A DNA stretch of 64,000 nt from Ariolimax columbianus (lineage: Eukaryota; Mollusca; Gastropoda; Stylommatophora; Arionidae), in the NCBI GenBank assembly GCA_036924085.1, contig JAVGWX010000003.1:132615023-132679022 (forward strand), written 5' to 3'. Positions 44,280 to 54,990 of the stretch are shown here, in pieces. Both the position numbers and the translations under genes were made by a program. How positions within the stretch are numbered: the stretch's first letter is position 1; each line of letters begins with the position of its first letter. Below the pieces are notes generated by a model. It was given only the letters and a program-made list of their open reading frames with translations, was not told where the DNA came from and made no database searches.

Positions 44280-45095
44280 TCAATTTGTCTTTCTAGCTAT
44301 CTTTAAGATTTACAATGCTCTTCTGTAATGTCACATCTCTGTGGACATTAAATGTCATGTTTGTATAGTCCTCCTCTGTGTAATATTGAAGAACTCTTTT
44401 CAACTTGATTGGCAACAATTATTTTGCAGTGAAATATCATCTTAATAAGTATTTGATTTTAGAATTTTAAATCCTCATGTTTTATTTTACAAAATAATGA
44501 AGTTTAGTAGATAAAGCAAATGTAAAAATGCATTTCAATGAACTTCAGAGTATTCACAGTGTCAGTCATGCACATTATTAAAATATATAGTAGCATTTTC
44601 AGTCATTGACTTTTGGATGATGAGACCTTGAAGTGGTACTCCCTATTGAGTTTTTAGTGTTCTCTTTCCTTTCAGCATTTAAATCAATAAATATGTATAC
44701 CATTTCATCTGTATGATTGGTATCGACATATGTGAACTGTTTCAGTAGCTTCTAATAACATTATACTTCTCTATATAAGTCATATAAGACATAAGTCAAT
44801 AATATTTGGCCATATCCCTAGGCATGTAATACTTTTGTAGCTTTTGCTGATGTGATCAATGACAAATTTTTAGAACAATAATTGATCAGGCGTTGATCAT
44901 CTACAGGTATTCCTGTATTCATTGATACAATTGAAATAATTTTAAAGCCTACTTTTTATAATGTTCGTGCCTTCATCCATCGCTCCCAATGACTTTGTTA
45001 TTCTTATAGTGACTCAAAGTTGTTTTATTTTATTCTGTTTAGTGTTATATTGTGAGGGTCCTTTGTTGTTATCGTTGTTGATTAGTTATATTTCT
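44280..45095. other. AT-rich stretch without recognised features
   Basis: No motif, array or RNA gene recognised between the charged frame and the 20-bp satellite. Confidence 0.6.
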
Positions 45096-45920
45096 TGGTT
45101 AGTTGTTATCTTTGTTAATTAGTTTTTAATCTTTGTTAATCAGTTATCTTTGCTGATTGTTATCTTTATTGGTAAGTTGTTATCTTCGTCAATAAGTTTT
45201 AATAATTTTTGATTAGTTGTTATCTTTGTTTGTTAGTTGTTATCTTTGTTTGTTAGTTGTTATCCTCATTAATAAGTTATAATTTTTTTATCAATTATCT
45301 TTGCTGGTTAGTTGTTATCTTTATTGTTTAGTTGTTATCTTTGTTGATCAGTTATCCTTGCTGGTTAGTTGTTATCTTTATTGATCAGTTGTTATCTTAA
45401 TTGATCAGTTGTTATCTTTATTGATCAGTTGTTATCTTTATTGATCAGTTGTTATCTTTGTTGATCAGTTATCTTTGCCGGTTAGTTGTTATTTTTATTA
45501 ATCAGTTGTTATCTTTGTTGATCATTTATCTTTGCTAGTTAGTTGTCATCTTTATTAATCAGTTGTTATCTGTATTGATCAGTTGTTATCTTTATTGATC
45601 AGTTGTTATCTTTGTTGATCAGTTATCTTTGCTGGTTAGTTGTTATCTTTATTGATCAGTTGTTATCTTTGTTGATCAGTTATCTTTGCTGGTTAGTTGT
45701 TATCTTTATTGATCAGTTGTTATCTTTATTGATCAGTTGTTATCTTTATTGATCAGTTGTTATCTTTGGTAATCAGTTATCTTTGATGGTTAGTTGTTGT
45801 CTTTGTTGTAATTTTATATTTTTTTGATTGTTTGTTATCTTTGTTAATCAGTTTTAAAAATTAATGTTAGTTATCTTTGTTAATCAGTTATTATCTTTGT
45901 TTAGTTGGTATTTTCATCAC
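45096..45920. repeat. 20-bp AT-rich satellite, about 40 imperfect copies
   Basis: Units are variants of TTGTTATCTTTATTGATCAG. A longer two-unit variant with GCTGGTTAGTTGTTATCTTT recurs, giving a higher-order pattern. Confidence 0.93.
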
Positions 45921-45954
45921 AATATAGTATTTTTGTTATATATTCTAGTCATTG

Positions 45955-46125
45955 TTTTGAGCAGCTGAGTACAGTAGCTAGAGTGCAAGCTTATTGAGAC
46001 TTACCTTAGTGACACTGTGTAACTACCCAGTTTTAAATAGTTACCTGACTCACAGTTAGAGAATAAATGTCAGAAAGAAGGGGAATTGGTCACCATTCTC
46101 ATAAAACGCGGAGACATTGCATAGA
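45955..46125 (+). repeat. SINE copy, diverged
   Basis: GAGCAGCTGAGTACAGTAGC head, then AGTTTTAAATAGTTACCTGA and GGGAATTGGTCACCATTCTC follow the layout of the SINEs at 11025 and 43600. Confidence 0.5.
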
Positions 46126-46351
46126 TGAAGCCTCTAACACTTCATTTGTAATGACACTTGTACTGTACGATTATTGTGACCTTCCTAGTAAGTTCTTTGT
46201 CACCTTTCTGTTGGGCTGCATTTTCTCAATAATACATTTCTTTCTTTTGGTTCTATGTGTAGTTGCTTGTCTATTTCTGTTTGCCAAGTCATTTATGCAT
46301 TTATTTGCTGGTGCAGATTTCGTGTGAGAATAATTTTCTAAGCTATTTTAA

Positions 46352-46548
46352 ATCAATCAATCAATCAATCAATCAATTATCGCCTTAAAAAAATCCCTAT
46401 TTGGAGAATGGGCCTTAAACAAACACACGCCAAGTCATTCTGTCTTCCGCCAATAGTCCAGTTGGTCCCATCTCTGACCAGCTACCGCTATGTTTAGGAC
46501 TATTTCATTTCTTAAAGTGTGCATGGGTCGCCCCCTAATTCTGTCGCA
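46352..46548 (-). mobile_element. LINE 3' end with (TTGA)n tail
   Basis: The minus strand encodes RGRPMHTLRNEIVLNIAVAG then QRWDQLDYWRKTE. This fits the G-R-P-R-x-x-W-R-x-x-L…G-x-x-W-x-x-L…D-R-x-x-W C-terminus of RTE-like LINEs. It is followed by five ATTG/TTGA tail units at 46352-46376. Confidence 0.6.
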
Positions 46549-46784
46549 ATTGGGGTCAAGAAAAGTGACTGACGTGTAACGCTGTTTTGTGTTCTACTTA
46601 ATGTGTGTTGGGGTCAAGAAAAGTGACTGACGTGTAACGCTGTTTTGTGTTCTACTTAATGTGTGTTGGGGTCAAGAAAAGTGACTGACGTGTAACGCTG
46701 TTTTGTGTTCTACTTAATGTGTGTTGGGGTCAAGAAAAGTGACTGACGTGTAACGCTGTTTTGTGTTCTACTTAATGTGTGTCC
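46549..46784. repeat. 58-bp tandem repeat, 4 copies, near identical
   Basis: Units contain GTTGGGGTCAAGAAAAGTGA and end GTTCTACTTAATGTGT. No difference is seen between copies, so the expansion is recent. The array starts at the 5' truncation point of the LINE 3' end. Confidence 0.97.
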
Positions 46785-47090
46785 CTACCACCCCCACCTT
46801 CTCTGCATTATGGCCTGATACATCCGGAATTGACATGTTTGCTCTTTTAGCCAAAATATATCTTGTTTAGCCAGGTCTGCCTAACGTTCTTCTATTTGTC
46901 TATACTTGATGTATTCATTATGTCATATACATTTCTTATCAGATCAATATTCATATATATCGATTACAATATATAATCTTTCACATACTTCCTCTATATA
47001 GTCATATATATTAATATTATGGGTGCTTTTGATGTTTCACCTTTTCATTCTTAATAATAAGGCGAGGCTGTTGTGACACTGATGGTTAAA
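46785..47090. other. AT-rich stretch without recognised features
   Basis: Contains short TATATA-rich runs only. Confidence 0.5.
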
Positions 47091-47094
47091 AGTA

Positions 47095-47525
47095 TAGAAA
47101 CATGAACAAGTATGGCTTAGATACTGCTTTGGAACATGATCATGAACAGAAACTACTAAAAGATCTTCTCAGGGGACAATGGAGAACGCACGTAAACACA
47201 CACTTATCACATCATGAGAGTAAGATTAGCATATACTTAGATGTGAGACAGCTACTACCATGCAAGGCGGGTGCTAATGTGACCAGGCTTGTCAGGAGTG
47301 TGTACCAAGTCGAAAAAGAACAGATGAAGCTGATGAGATCAAATGGTAAAGCACCAGATGGTAATAGTCACACATATAGCCATACAATTTGAACAACTTT
47401 ACATGTGACCACATTTAAGACAATTGTCAAGGGCAAAACAAAAATGGATTCACACTGGAGATAGAATGACAGAATACAGTGTCATTAAAACCCTAGGCAG
47501 GGAATGCAGAGAGTGATGCAACGAA
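47095..47525 (+). mobile_element. LINE family J fragment (region between RT and RNase H)
   Basis: GATTCACACTGGAGATAGAA with AAAACCCTAGGCAGGGAATG near 47455-47510 aligns with 26535-26605 of the family J element. The 96-codon frame at 47102-47392 (LLKDLLRGQWRTHVNTHLSH; YLDVRQLLPCKAGANVTRLV) belongs to the same kind of segment and has no host-gene support. Confidence 0.6.
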
Positions 47526-47534
47526 AAAGCAGAG

Positions 47535-47770
47535 CCAGAGCTGATTTCTGTTTCACCATAAGCACTTGGTGTGCTCTTTGAGTCATGGTTTCTGTTTCGC
47601 CCTAAGTACTTTGTGGGCTCTTGGAGTCATAATATCTGTTACATCCCTAAGTATTTTGTGTACTCTTGTAGTCATGGTTTTATGTATCGCTCTAAGTACT
47701 TTGTGTGCATTTGGAGTCATGGTTTATTTTCACTCCAAGTACTTTGTGTGCTCTTTTATGTTTCGTCTAT
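47535..47770. repeat. Minisatellite, about 45-50 bp unit, 5 imperfect copies
   Basis: Units contain CTAAGTACTTTGTGTGCTCT and GGAGTCATGGTTTCTGTTTC. They share a 17-base word, GTACTTTGTGTGCTCTT, with the array at 8735-9030. Confidence 0.8.
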
Positions 47771-48006
47771 TTTGTTTGACATGTGAAGGTTGCTAGCCGC
47801 ACGCACACCTCTCTGTATCATCCATTTACGTTATGCATTGAATCACATTAGGCCTATTCATATTCTATTGTATTTTTGTGGACACGTTTCTTCAGGATTG
47901 TGTAGCCAGCCGCATGCCCAACCCTCCATCGTCACCTCTTACGACACGCATGACAGGTTATCGTTTGCTCCCCTCCAGGCTCCAATAACAACAGAGCAGT
48001 GTACAC

Positions 48007-48056
48007 GTTTGACTTGTATCATTAACTTAACGTTAAGTTAATGATACAGGTCAAAC
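48007..48056. other. 50-bp near-perfect palindrome
   Basis: The arms GTTTGACTTGTATCATTAAC… and its inverse meet at AACGTT; 24 of 25 positions pair, and the exception is a T/G. It would form a cruciform or hairpin without a loop. No neighbouring coding context explains it. Confidence 0.9.
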
Positions 48057-48109
48057 ATTGTGCACACTGTGTTCATTGAAACTGATTAACTTATAGTGAC
48101 CAATGAATG

Positions 48110-48335
48110 TAATTTTCTCACATCCTGAGCGTGCTGATGAAAGTGGTCCGGGGTTCTCCAGACGGTTGTGCTACGTTTGGCTTCATCTGCGTGACGCGCT
48201 TACTACTACGAATATCATGTCGATCCTGACCTTGTTAGTCAGTAGGAAAGAGTCATGTTTCCAGGAGAGCTGCTAGAAAGTGAGGTGAGATCTTGGTCAG
48301 TATGTTAATCTAACCATGGCTAACATTGTGTGGTG
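48110..48335 (-). repeat. Family A repeat, partial
   Basis: The inverted copy runs from TCACATCCTGAGCGTGCTGA through GGTTGTGCTACGTTTGGCTT to CCATGGCTAACATTGTGTGG. It ends where the 23-24-bp satellite begins. Confidence 0.75.
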
Positions 48336-49660
48336 GGAAGACTAGAACAGTCTCGGTGAGAAGACAAGAACAATATCGGTGGGAAGACTAGAGCAGTTTT
48401 TTGGGGAAGACTAAAGCAGTATTGGCATGAATAATAGAGCAATCTCGGGAGTAGACTAGAACAGTCTCGGGGGGAAGACTCGAGCAGTCTTGGGGGGAAG
48501 ACTAAAGCAGTTTTGGCATGAATAATAGAGCAGTCTCGGTGGGAAGACTAGAGCAGTCTCGGAGGAAGACTAGAGCAGTCCTGGGGAAGACTAGAACAGT
48601 CTCGGTGGGAAGACTAGAACAGTCTTGGTGGGAAGACTAGAGCAGTCTCGGGGGAAGAGAAAAGCAGTTTCGGGGGAAGACTGGAACAGTCTCGAGGGAA
48701 GACTAGAGCAGTCTTGATGGGAAGACTATAGCAGTCTCGGAGGAAGACTAGATGTGTCTCGGGGGAGAACTAAAGCAGTTTAGGGGGAAAGACTAGACCA
48801 GTCTCGGGGGGAAGACTACAGCAGTCTCCGGGGTAGACTAGAACAGTCTCGGGGGGAAGACTAGAGCAGTCTTGGAGGGAAGACTAAAGCAGTTTTGGCA
48901 TGAAGAATAGAGCAGTCTCGGTGGGAAGACTAAAACAGTCTCGGGGGAAGACTAGAGCAGTCTCGGGGGAAGACTAGAGCAGTCTCGGGAAAGACTAGAA
49001 CAGTTTTGGTGGGAAGACTAGAACAGTCTTGGGAGGAAGACTAGAACAGTCTCGGTGGGAAGAGTAGAGCAGTCTCGGGGGAAGACTAGAGCAGTATCGG
49101 TTGGAAGACTAGAGCAGTCTCGGGGGAAGACTAGAGCAGTCTCGGGGAAGACTAGAACAGTCTCGGGGAAGACTAGAACAGTTTTGGTGGGAAGACTAGA
49201 GTAGTCTCGGGAGAAGACTAGAGCAGTCTCGGTTGGAAGACTAGAGCAGTCTCGGTTGGAAGACTAGAGCAGTCTCGGGGAAGACTAGAACAGTCTTGGG
49301 GGGAAGACTAGAACAGTCTCGGTGGGAAGACTAGAACAGTCTCGGTGGGAAGACTAAAGCAGTCTCGTAGGGGGTGGGGGGAGACTAGAGCAGTCTTGGT
49401 GGGAAGACTAGAACATTTTTTGGTGGGAAGACTAGAACAGTCTCTTGGGAAGACTAGAACATTTTTTGGTGGGAAGACTAGAACAGTCTCTGGGAAAGAC
49501 TAGAACAGTCTCGGTGGGAAGACTAAAGCAGTCTCGTAGGGGGTGGGGGGAGACTAGAACAGTCTCAACGGGAAGACTAGAACAGTCTGGGGGGGGGGGG
49601 AAGAGAAGAGTAGAACAGTCTCGGTAGGAAGACTAGAACAGTCTCGCTGGGAACAGTCTT
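48336..49660. repeat. 23-24-bp satellite, about 55 copies
   Basis: Units are variants of GGGAAGACTAGAACAGTCTC plus G/T-rich spacer. They resemble the first 24 bases of family A (GGGGAGGAAGACTAACGTCT), and family A copies lie at both ends in opposite orientation. Confidence 0.96.
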
Positions 49661-49664
49661 CCCC

Positions 49665-49880
49665 ACCCCCCCCCCACCTCATGCCATCGTTCGTGTTCCT
49701 GGAAACAGGTTGTGTCACAGCAATCTGACAACGAGGTGGGGATCGACGCTGTTATCCCCACAATAAGGAGGATCCTAGCATTGCACTACAGCAGGATGAC
49801 CCCAGTCTACCTTCACAAATATGCCTTATAATGTGAGAAGAGACACTTTCAACCTGTTTCCAAAGAATCGTTAAGTGTTA
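49665..49880 (+). repeat. Family A2 repeat, partial
   Basis: CCTGGAAACAGGTTGTGTCA, ACGAGGTGGGGATCGACGCT, GACCCCAGTCTACCTTCACA and TATAATGTGAGAAG follow family A order. Confidence 0.65.
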
Positions 49881-50194
49881 CCTCAACTTGGCACGAATGG
49901 CTTCGAACAACACCATTGGACTTACCTCTTCCTAGTCTGTGACTGTCAATAGAGTATCTGCAAGGCGGCAGGTGATTCAAAGGAAACGTTTTTTTTCTCC
50001 TAGATGAATTACTACATGTGGTTTACTGCTTCAACTACCTAGATCATTCTGGTTTTAGACCGTCAGAGACTGCCACATTCATGCTACTAAGATCTCTCTT
50101 GGTGAGAACTGCTCTTTTATTTTTATCAGAGGGTAGGCAAAGTGGTCCGCTTGGTGCGGGAATGTTATGTTAGCAGCCAGAAAACATCCTTGGT
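49881..50194. other. Unannotated stretch
   Basis: Non-coding. TTTTCTCCTAGATGAATT near 49990 weakly resembles the block at 8285-8345. Confidence 0.4.
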
Positions 50195-50545
50195 GTTCGC
50201 GAATGCCCACAATAAGTAGTTCTACTCTTTTGTGGTCGATGAAAAGGACGTTAAGTGGCTGGCTACAGTAGCTTTACTCACATCCCGAGTGTGCTGATGA
50301 AGTTGGACCGGGCTCCTCCAGGCAGTTGTGCTATGCTTGGCCCCATCTTCGTGTTACTCACTACTACGGGGATCACGTTGATCTCTTATCTCGTTAGCCA
50401 GGCTGCCATGAAAACAGCCCGTTTCCAGGGAGGGCTACTTAGGAAGCCGAGGTGAGGGTTTTGGCCAGTATGTTTTGCCTGACCCTGACTAATATGCCTG
50501 ATCAGTATGTTTTGATTGACCAGACGTTAGTCTTCCTCCCCAAAA
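50195..50545 (-). repeat. Family A repeat, full length
   Basis: The inverted copy runs from GAATGCCCACAATAAGTAGT to GACCAGACGTTAGTCTTCCTCCCC (last 24 bases of the feature). The GAGGTGAGGG side of the hairpin is intact. The frame 50255-50455 recurs in other A copies and is not a gene. Confidence 0.85.
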
Positions 50546-50654
50546 CTCAGTGTTAATTCCATACCTGTCTATGACAGTATGTAGGAGCGTTATAGAACAC
50601 GTTCTCTGTTATGTGTAGTATATAAGATAAACGTCTTACAATCGGTTTGGAATG

Positions 50655-51060
50655 GTCATCATCATCTTCTTCTTCTTCTTCTTCTTTATCATCATCATCA
50701 TCTTCTGCGTTTGATCTGATGGGCACGAGACGTTGTCTTGCATTTTACAGACAGTTGTACAGTACTGCGATATTCATGCCACTCGGCCCTTGCACATCCG
50801 CTTTGGTTAAATCTTTTTGTTGTTGTTGTATGGGTTTACTCCACTTTTCCTTTGGCTGTTCCAAGTCTACCTACAAGGCATCAGGTGGTTTAGAGTTTTC
50901 CTTGTCTTTGACCAGCTGTCTTCCAAACTAGCCATTCTCATCTACCCGCTATATTCGGTTTCCTCCGGAATTATTGAATACGTCACCATCGCATCAGCAA
51001 ATGCAGCAGGTGGTTGTTAAATCTGAGTTGCCTTCTCCAAGACGAGCTGCCTTTGCAGGA
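50655..51060 (-). repeat. Diverged family B repeat and adjoining shared block
   Basis: CTTCTTCTTCTTCTTC followed by TTTTACAGACAGTTGTACAG and CACTCGGCCCTTGCACATCC aligns with the inverted B consensus. 51015-51060 matches the block at 8285-8345. Confidence 0.5.
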
Positions 51061-51121
51061 TCACAAATCTCATATATCCGAAAGCTTCTGTCTTGTTTTA
51101 GTACACCAGATGCCCGCTCGT

Positions 51122-51405
51122 CTCTCCGTGTTCTGTTAGTATATGCCGTGTTCTGTTAGTATATGCCGTGTTCTGTTAGTATATGCCGTGTTCTGTTAGT
51201 ATATGCCGTGTTCTGTTAGTATATGCCGTGTTCTGTTAGTATATGCCGTGTTCTGTAAGTATATGCCGTGTTCTGTTAGTATATGCCGTGTTCTGTTAGT
51301 ATATGCCGTGTTCTGTTAGTATATGCCGTGTTCTGTTAGTATATGCCGTGTTCTGTTAGTATATGCCGTGTTCTGTTAGTATATGCCGTGTTCTGTTAGT
51401 ATATG
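51122..51405. repeat. 20-bp satellite, 14 copies
   Basis: Near-perfect units GTGTTCTGTTAGTATATGCC, with one T/A variant in a single unit. Confidence 0.98.
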
Positions 51406-51484
51406 CATGCGTGTGACACGAAGGCCAGTAATTGGACATTGCTAGCAGACGCCATTTGAGACGCATGCAATTGTTGCATTTGAT

Positions 51485-51805
51485 TAGAGTTGGAGAGCTT
51501 GTCCTCAACTCTGGAGTTGGAGAGCTTGTCCTCCACTCTGAAGTTGGAGAGCTTGTCCTCAACTCTGGAGTTGGAGAGCTTGTCATCCACTCTGGAGTTG
51601 GAGAGCTTGTCCTCCACTCTGGAGTTGGAGAGCTTGTCATCCACTCTGGAGTTGGAGAGCTTGTCCTCCACTCTGAAGTTGGAGAGCTTGTCATCCACTC
51701 TGGAGTTGAAGAGCTTGTCATCCACTCTGGAGTTGGAGAACTTGGTTCCAATTCTGAAGTTGTAGAGCTTATACTCCACTCTGGACTTGCAGAGAGTGTC
51801 TACCA
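51485..51805. repeat. 27-bp minisatellite, about 11 copies
   Basis: Unit GGAGTTGGAGAGCTTGTCCT plus CCACTCT. Since 27 is a multiple of three and the unit has no stop in at least four frames, overlapping frames encoding 9-residue repeats (for example GVGELVLHS) arise on both strands. I do not regard any as a gene: no start context, splice sites or non-repeat domain. Confidence 0.95.
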
Positions 51806-51964
51806 CTCTACCCCCAACTATGACAGCTTTACGACCCTGGAAGGTATGAATGCGTTGGTGACTGCTTGATTACTCGTTCCTCAGTGGGAGATGTACCATG
51901 CCGGTCGCAACTTAGTCTTCAATGATCTCCACCCTGGCCAACGGAAGTCCAGTGGTTAATGAGC

Positions 51965-52960
51965 TTGACTTTTACCGTATCGTGGATGTTGTAGTACAGT
52001 GAAAGGGAGTCTGACCAACTCATTGGAGGTCTACTCCGTGGTTTATTTCTGCTTCGACGGTACCAAACTGTTGTCGTCCGGCTCCAACGTTCATTCTATC
52101 TTCTGAGTATGTGATCTGACCATTGATGGTTTGCCTTGTTTTTGTAACAAACTGCATCTTCTTTTTCTTTGCGTTCGGTTTCGTATGCTCGTTATATGTC
52201 ACCAGATGGGCTGCCTCCATGAAGTGGTACGTTAGTCGCAGGTCCTCAATGGTTCCCACAGTTTGTCTTGTATGTTTCTCTCCTCGTACCAGATCTTTTC
52301 AGGGGAGCCTTCGTGCAGTGGACATGTTTGCAGGATGTTCTGGAGTCTGGTGTCTTCTCTGACATGTGCATTTGCAGTCTGTGCTGCTTTCATTTTATAC
52401 ATATATGCATTTAATTTGCAATGACCTGTTCTGAGGCGGAAAATTATGGTATACTGTTTCCTATTCAGTCTTCTAATTGGGTCCTGTGGGTATTTCCTGT
52501 TTGTTCTCTCTATCCACTGTTGTTTATATTTTTGTATGTGTGCTTTGACTTCTGGCAGTGACACTGGGTGGGTGAATTGTTCTCTTTGTCTTCCTTCCCT
52601 GGCCAGTTTGTCCGCCCATTCATTCCCAGGTATGCCGCAGTGATTTGGAATGCACCGGAGAGTGATTTTTATTGTGGTCTGAAAGTTTATTTAGCTGGCA
52701 TATCAGTTCCCTTTCCACCCTATCTCGTGGTTCTCTTTGTGTTGCCTGCAAAATTTCCATAACTGCGTCTATATCCAGTGATAAATGCCGTTGATCAGAA
52801 TTGAGGAGGTTCTGCATGCTCTGGTCGCGGAGTGTAAAACCGATCACGCGTCTCTCAGGAGAGTCCATGGTCGCTGAACGTTTGTTCTCCATTGCTTTGT
52901 GATGGACATTAGTTAAACTAAATACCATTGATGCATGAGGCAAAGAAAAGTTCAAAATTA
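51965..52960 (-). mobile_element. LINE fragment: RNase H and C-terminal region
   Basis: From 52910 the minus strand reads VERELICQLNKLSDHNK, then, after a frameshift, the R-x-I-P-x-HCGIPGNE-x-ADKLA region. VSLPEVKAHIQKY, IIFRLRTGHCKLNAYMYKMK, LQNILQTCPLHEGSPEKIWY and RLTYHFMEAAHLVT follow. This is the RNase H domain plus zinc-knuckle tail of a jockey-like LINE, and the RT is absent. 51965-52078 resembles 18745-18840. Confidence 0.85.
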
Positions 52961-53284
52961 TTTATTTCATTTTTGCTGTAACGCAACAGTATTTTGAAGT
53001 GACTGTTGATTAAGGACAAAACAAACGAAAACAACAGTAACGAAAACGGCGAACTAAACTGGGTGAATATCACTAGAAAAGAAAAGCGCGCACATTAAAT
53101 AGAAAATTATAAATGAGTGACAATAAAAGAAATGGCAGTAAATGGCATTCTTATTTTACTTTCTTTGTTGTTTTATGTTCCTTTCCTTTATAACGATATT
53201 AATTTAGCGTAGCTAGTTTCTTTTCGATTGTTTTGTTCTTCATATAGATTTATATAAGTAAAAATGTTGAAACACTTATGTCAC
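52961..53284. other. AT-rich stretch without recognised features
   Basis: No frames or repeats of note before the satellite edge. Confidence 0.6.
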
Positions 53285-54990
53285 TCTACTTATATAAAAC
53301 TATATTTTAACCTATGTTTGTCAGATAACAAAAATTTATTTAGACAATTTTTTATCATAACAATTTTTTTTAAAACCAATTTTTGTTTGACATATATTAA
53401 AATACATTTTAATATGTCTTTTGTTCGGCAGATATAAAACTACATTTTAACCTATGTTTTTGTTCGGCAGACATAAAACGACACACTAAATCTATTTTTT
53501 AGTTTGGCAGACATAAAACTACATTTTAACCAATTTTTTTGGGGAGTACGTCGGGTAAGGAAAAATATACTGATCAGACATGTTAGTCTAGGGTCAGGCA
53601 AAACAGACTGGTCAAGACCCTCACCTCGACTTCCTAATAGCCCTACCTGGAAACGCGCTGTTTTCATGCAGCCTAGCTAACGAGTTGAGAGATCGACGTG
53701 ATCCACGTTGTAGTGAGTACACGTAGATGAAGCTAAGCATAGCACAACCGGAAGACCCCTGTCCACCTTTATCAGCACGCTCGGGATGTAAGGAAAGCTA
53801 CTGCAACCCGCCACTTAACGTCCTTTTCAGGGCGCACAAAAGAGTAACCTACTCATTGTGGAAATTCACAAACAACAACACATTTTTTGTTTGGCAGACA
53901 TAAAACTACATTAAACCCATTTTGTTTTTGTCAGACATAAAACTACATTTTAACCTATGTTGTTTTTGTCAGACATAAAACTACATTTTAACCTATTTTT
54001 TGTTTTGGCAGACATAAAGCTACAATAAACCCATTTTGTTTTTGTCAGACATAAAACTACATTTTAACCTATGTTGTTCTTGTCAGACATAAAACTACAT
54101 TTTAACCAATTTTTTTGTTTTTTCAGACATAAAGCTGCATTAAACCCATTTTGGTTTTGTCAGACATAAAACTACATTTTAACCTATTTTGTTTTTGTCA
54201 GACATAAAATTACATTTTAACCTATTTTTTGTTTGGCAGACATAAAGCTACATTAAACCCAATTATGTTTTTGTCAGACATAAAACTACATTTTAACCTA
54301 TTTTGTTTTTGTAAGACATAAAACTACATTTAACCTATTTTAAAAAATTTTTCAGACATAAAGCTACATTAAATCCATTTTGTTTTTGTCACACATAAAA
54401 CTACATTTTAGCCTATTTTGTTTTTGTCAGACATAAAATTACATTTTAACCTATTTTTTGTTTGGCAGACATAAAGCTACATTAAACCCAATTATGTTTT
54501 TGTCAGACATAAAACTACATTTTAACCTATTTTGTTTTTGTAAGACATAAAACTACATTTAACCTATTTTTAAAATTTTTTCAGACATAAAGCTACATTA
54601 AATCCATTTTGTTTTTGTCACACATAAAACTACATTTTAGCCTATTTTGTTTTTGTCAGACATAAAACTACATTTTAACCTATTTTGTTTTTGTCACATA
54701 TAAAACTACATTTTAACCTATTTTGTTTTTGTAACACATAAAACTACATTTTAGCCTATTTTGTTTTTGTCAGACATAAAACTACATTTTAACCTATTTT
54801 TTTTTTGTCAGACATAAAACTACATTTTAACCTATTTTTTTTTTGTCAGACATAAAACTACATTTTAACCTATTTTTTTTGGCAGACATAAAACTACATT
54901 TTAACCTCTTTTTGTTTGGCAGACATAAAACTACATTTTAACCTATTTTTGTCTGGCAGACAAAACTACATCCTAACATTATTTTGTTTG
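53285..54990. repeat. 40-bp AT-rich satellite, about 30 copies, with nested insertion
   Basis: Units are variants of TTTTTGTCAGACATAAAACT + ACATTTTAACCTATTTTGTT. An alternate unit (AAGCTGCATTAAACCCATTT) recurs every few copies, giving a higher-order pattern. Edge units at 53285-53460 are degenerate. A family A copy (53535-53882) splits the array. Confidence 0.95.
53535..53882 (+). repeat. Family A repeat nested in the 40-bp satellite
   Basis: Starts GGGGAGTACGTCGGGTAAGG, contains the CCCTCACCTCG stem arm and GGGCGCACAAAAGAGTAACC, and ends CACAAACAACAACA. Satellite sequence resumes on both sides (…AACCAATTTTTTT / ATTTTTTGTTTGGCAG), which defines both ends of the element. Confidence 0.9.

Noticed and set aside
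47102..47392. 96-codon frame as a host gene
   Set aside because: The sequence just downstream aligns with the family J LINE between RT and RNase H, so it is a retrotransposon piece.
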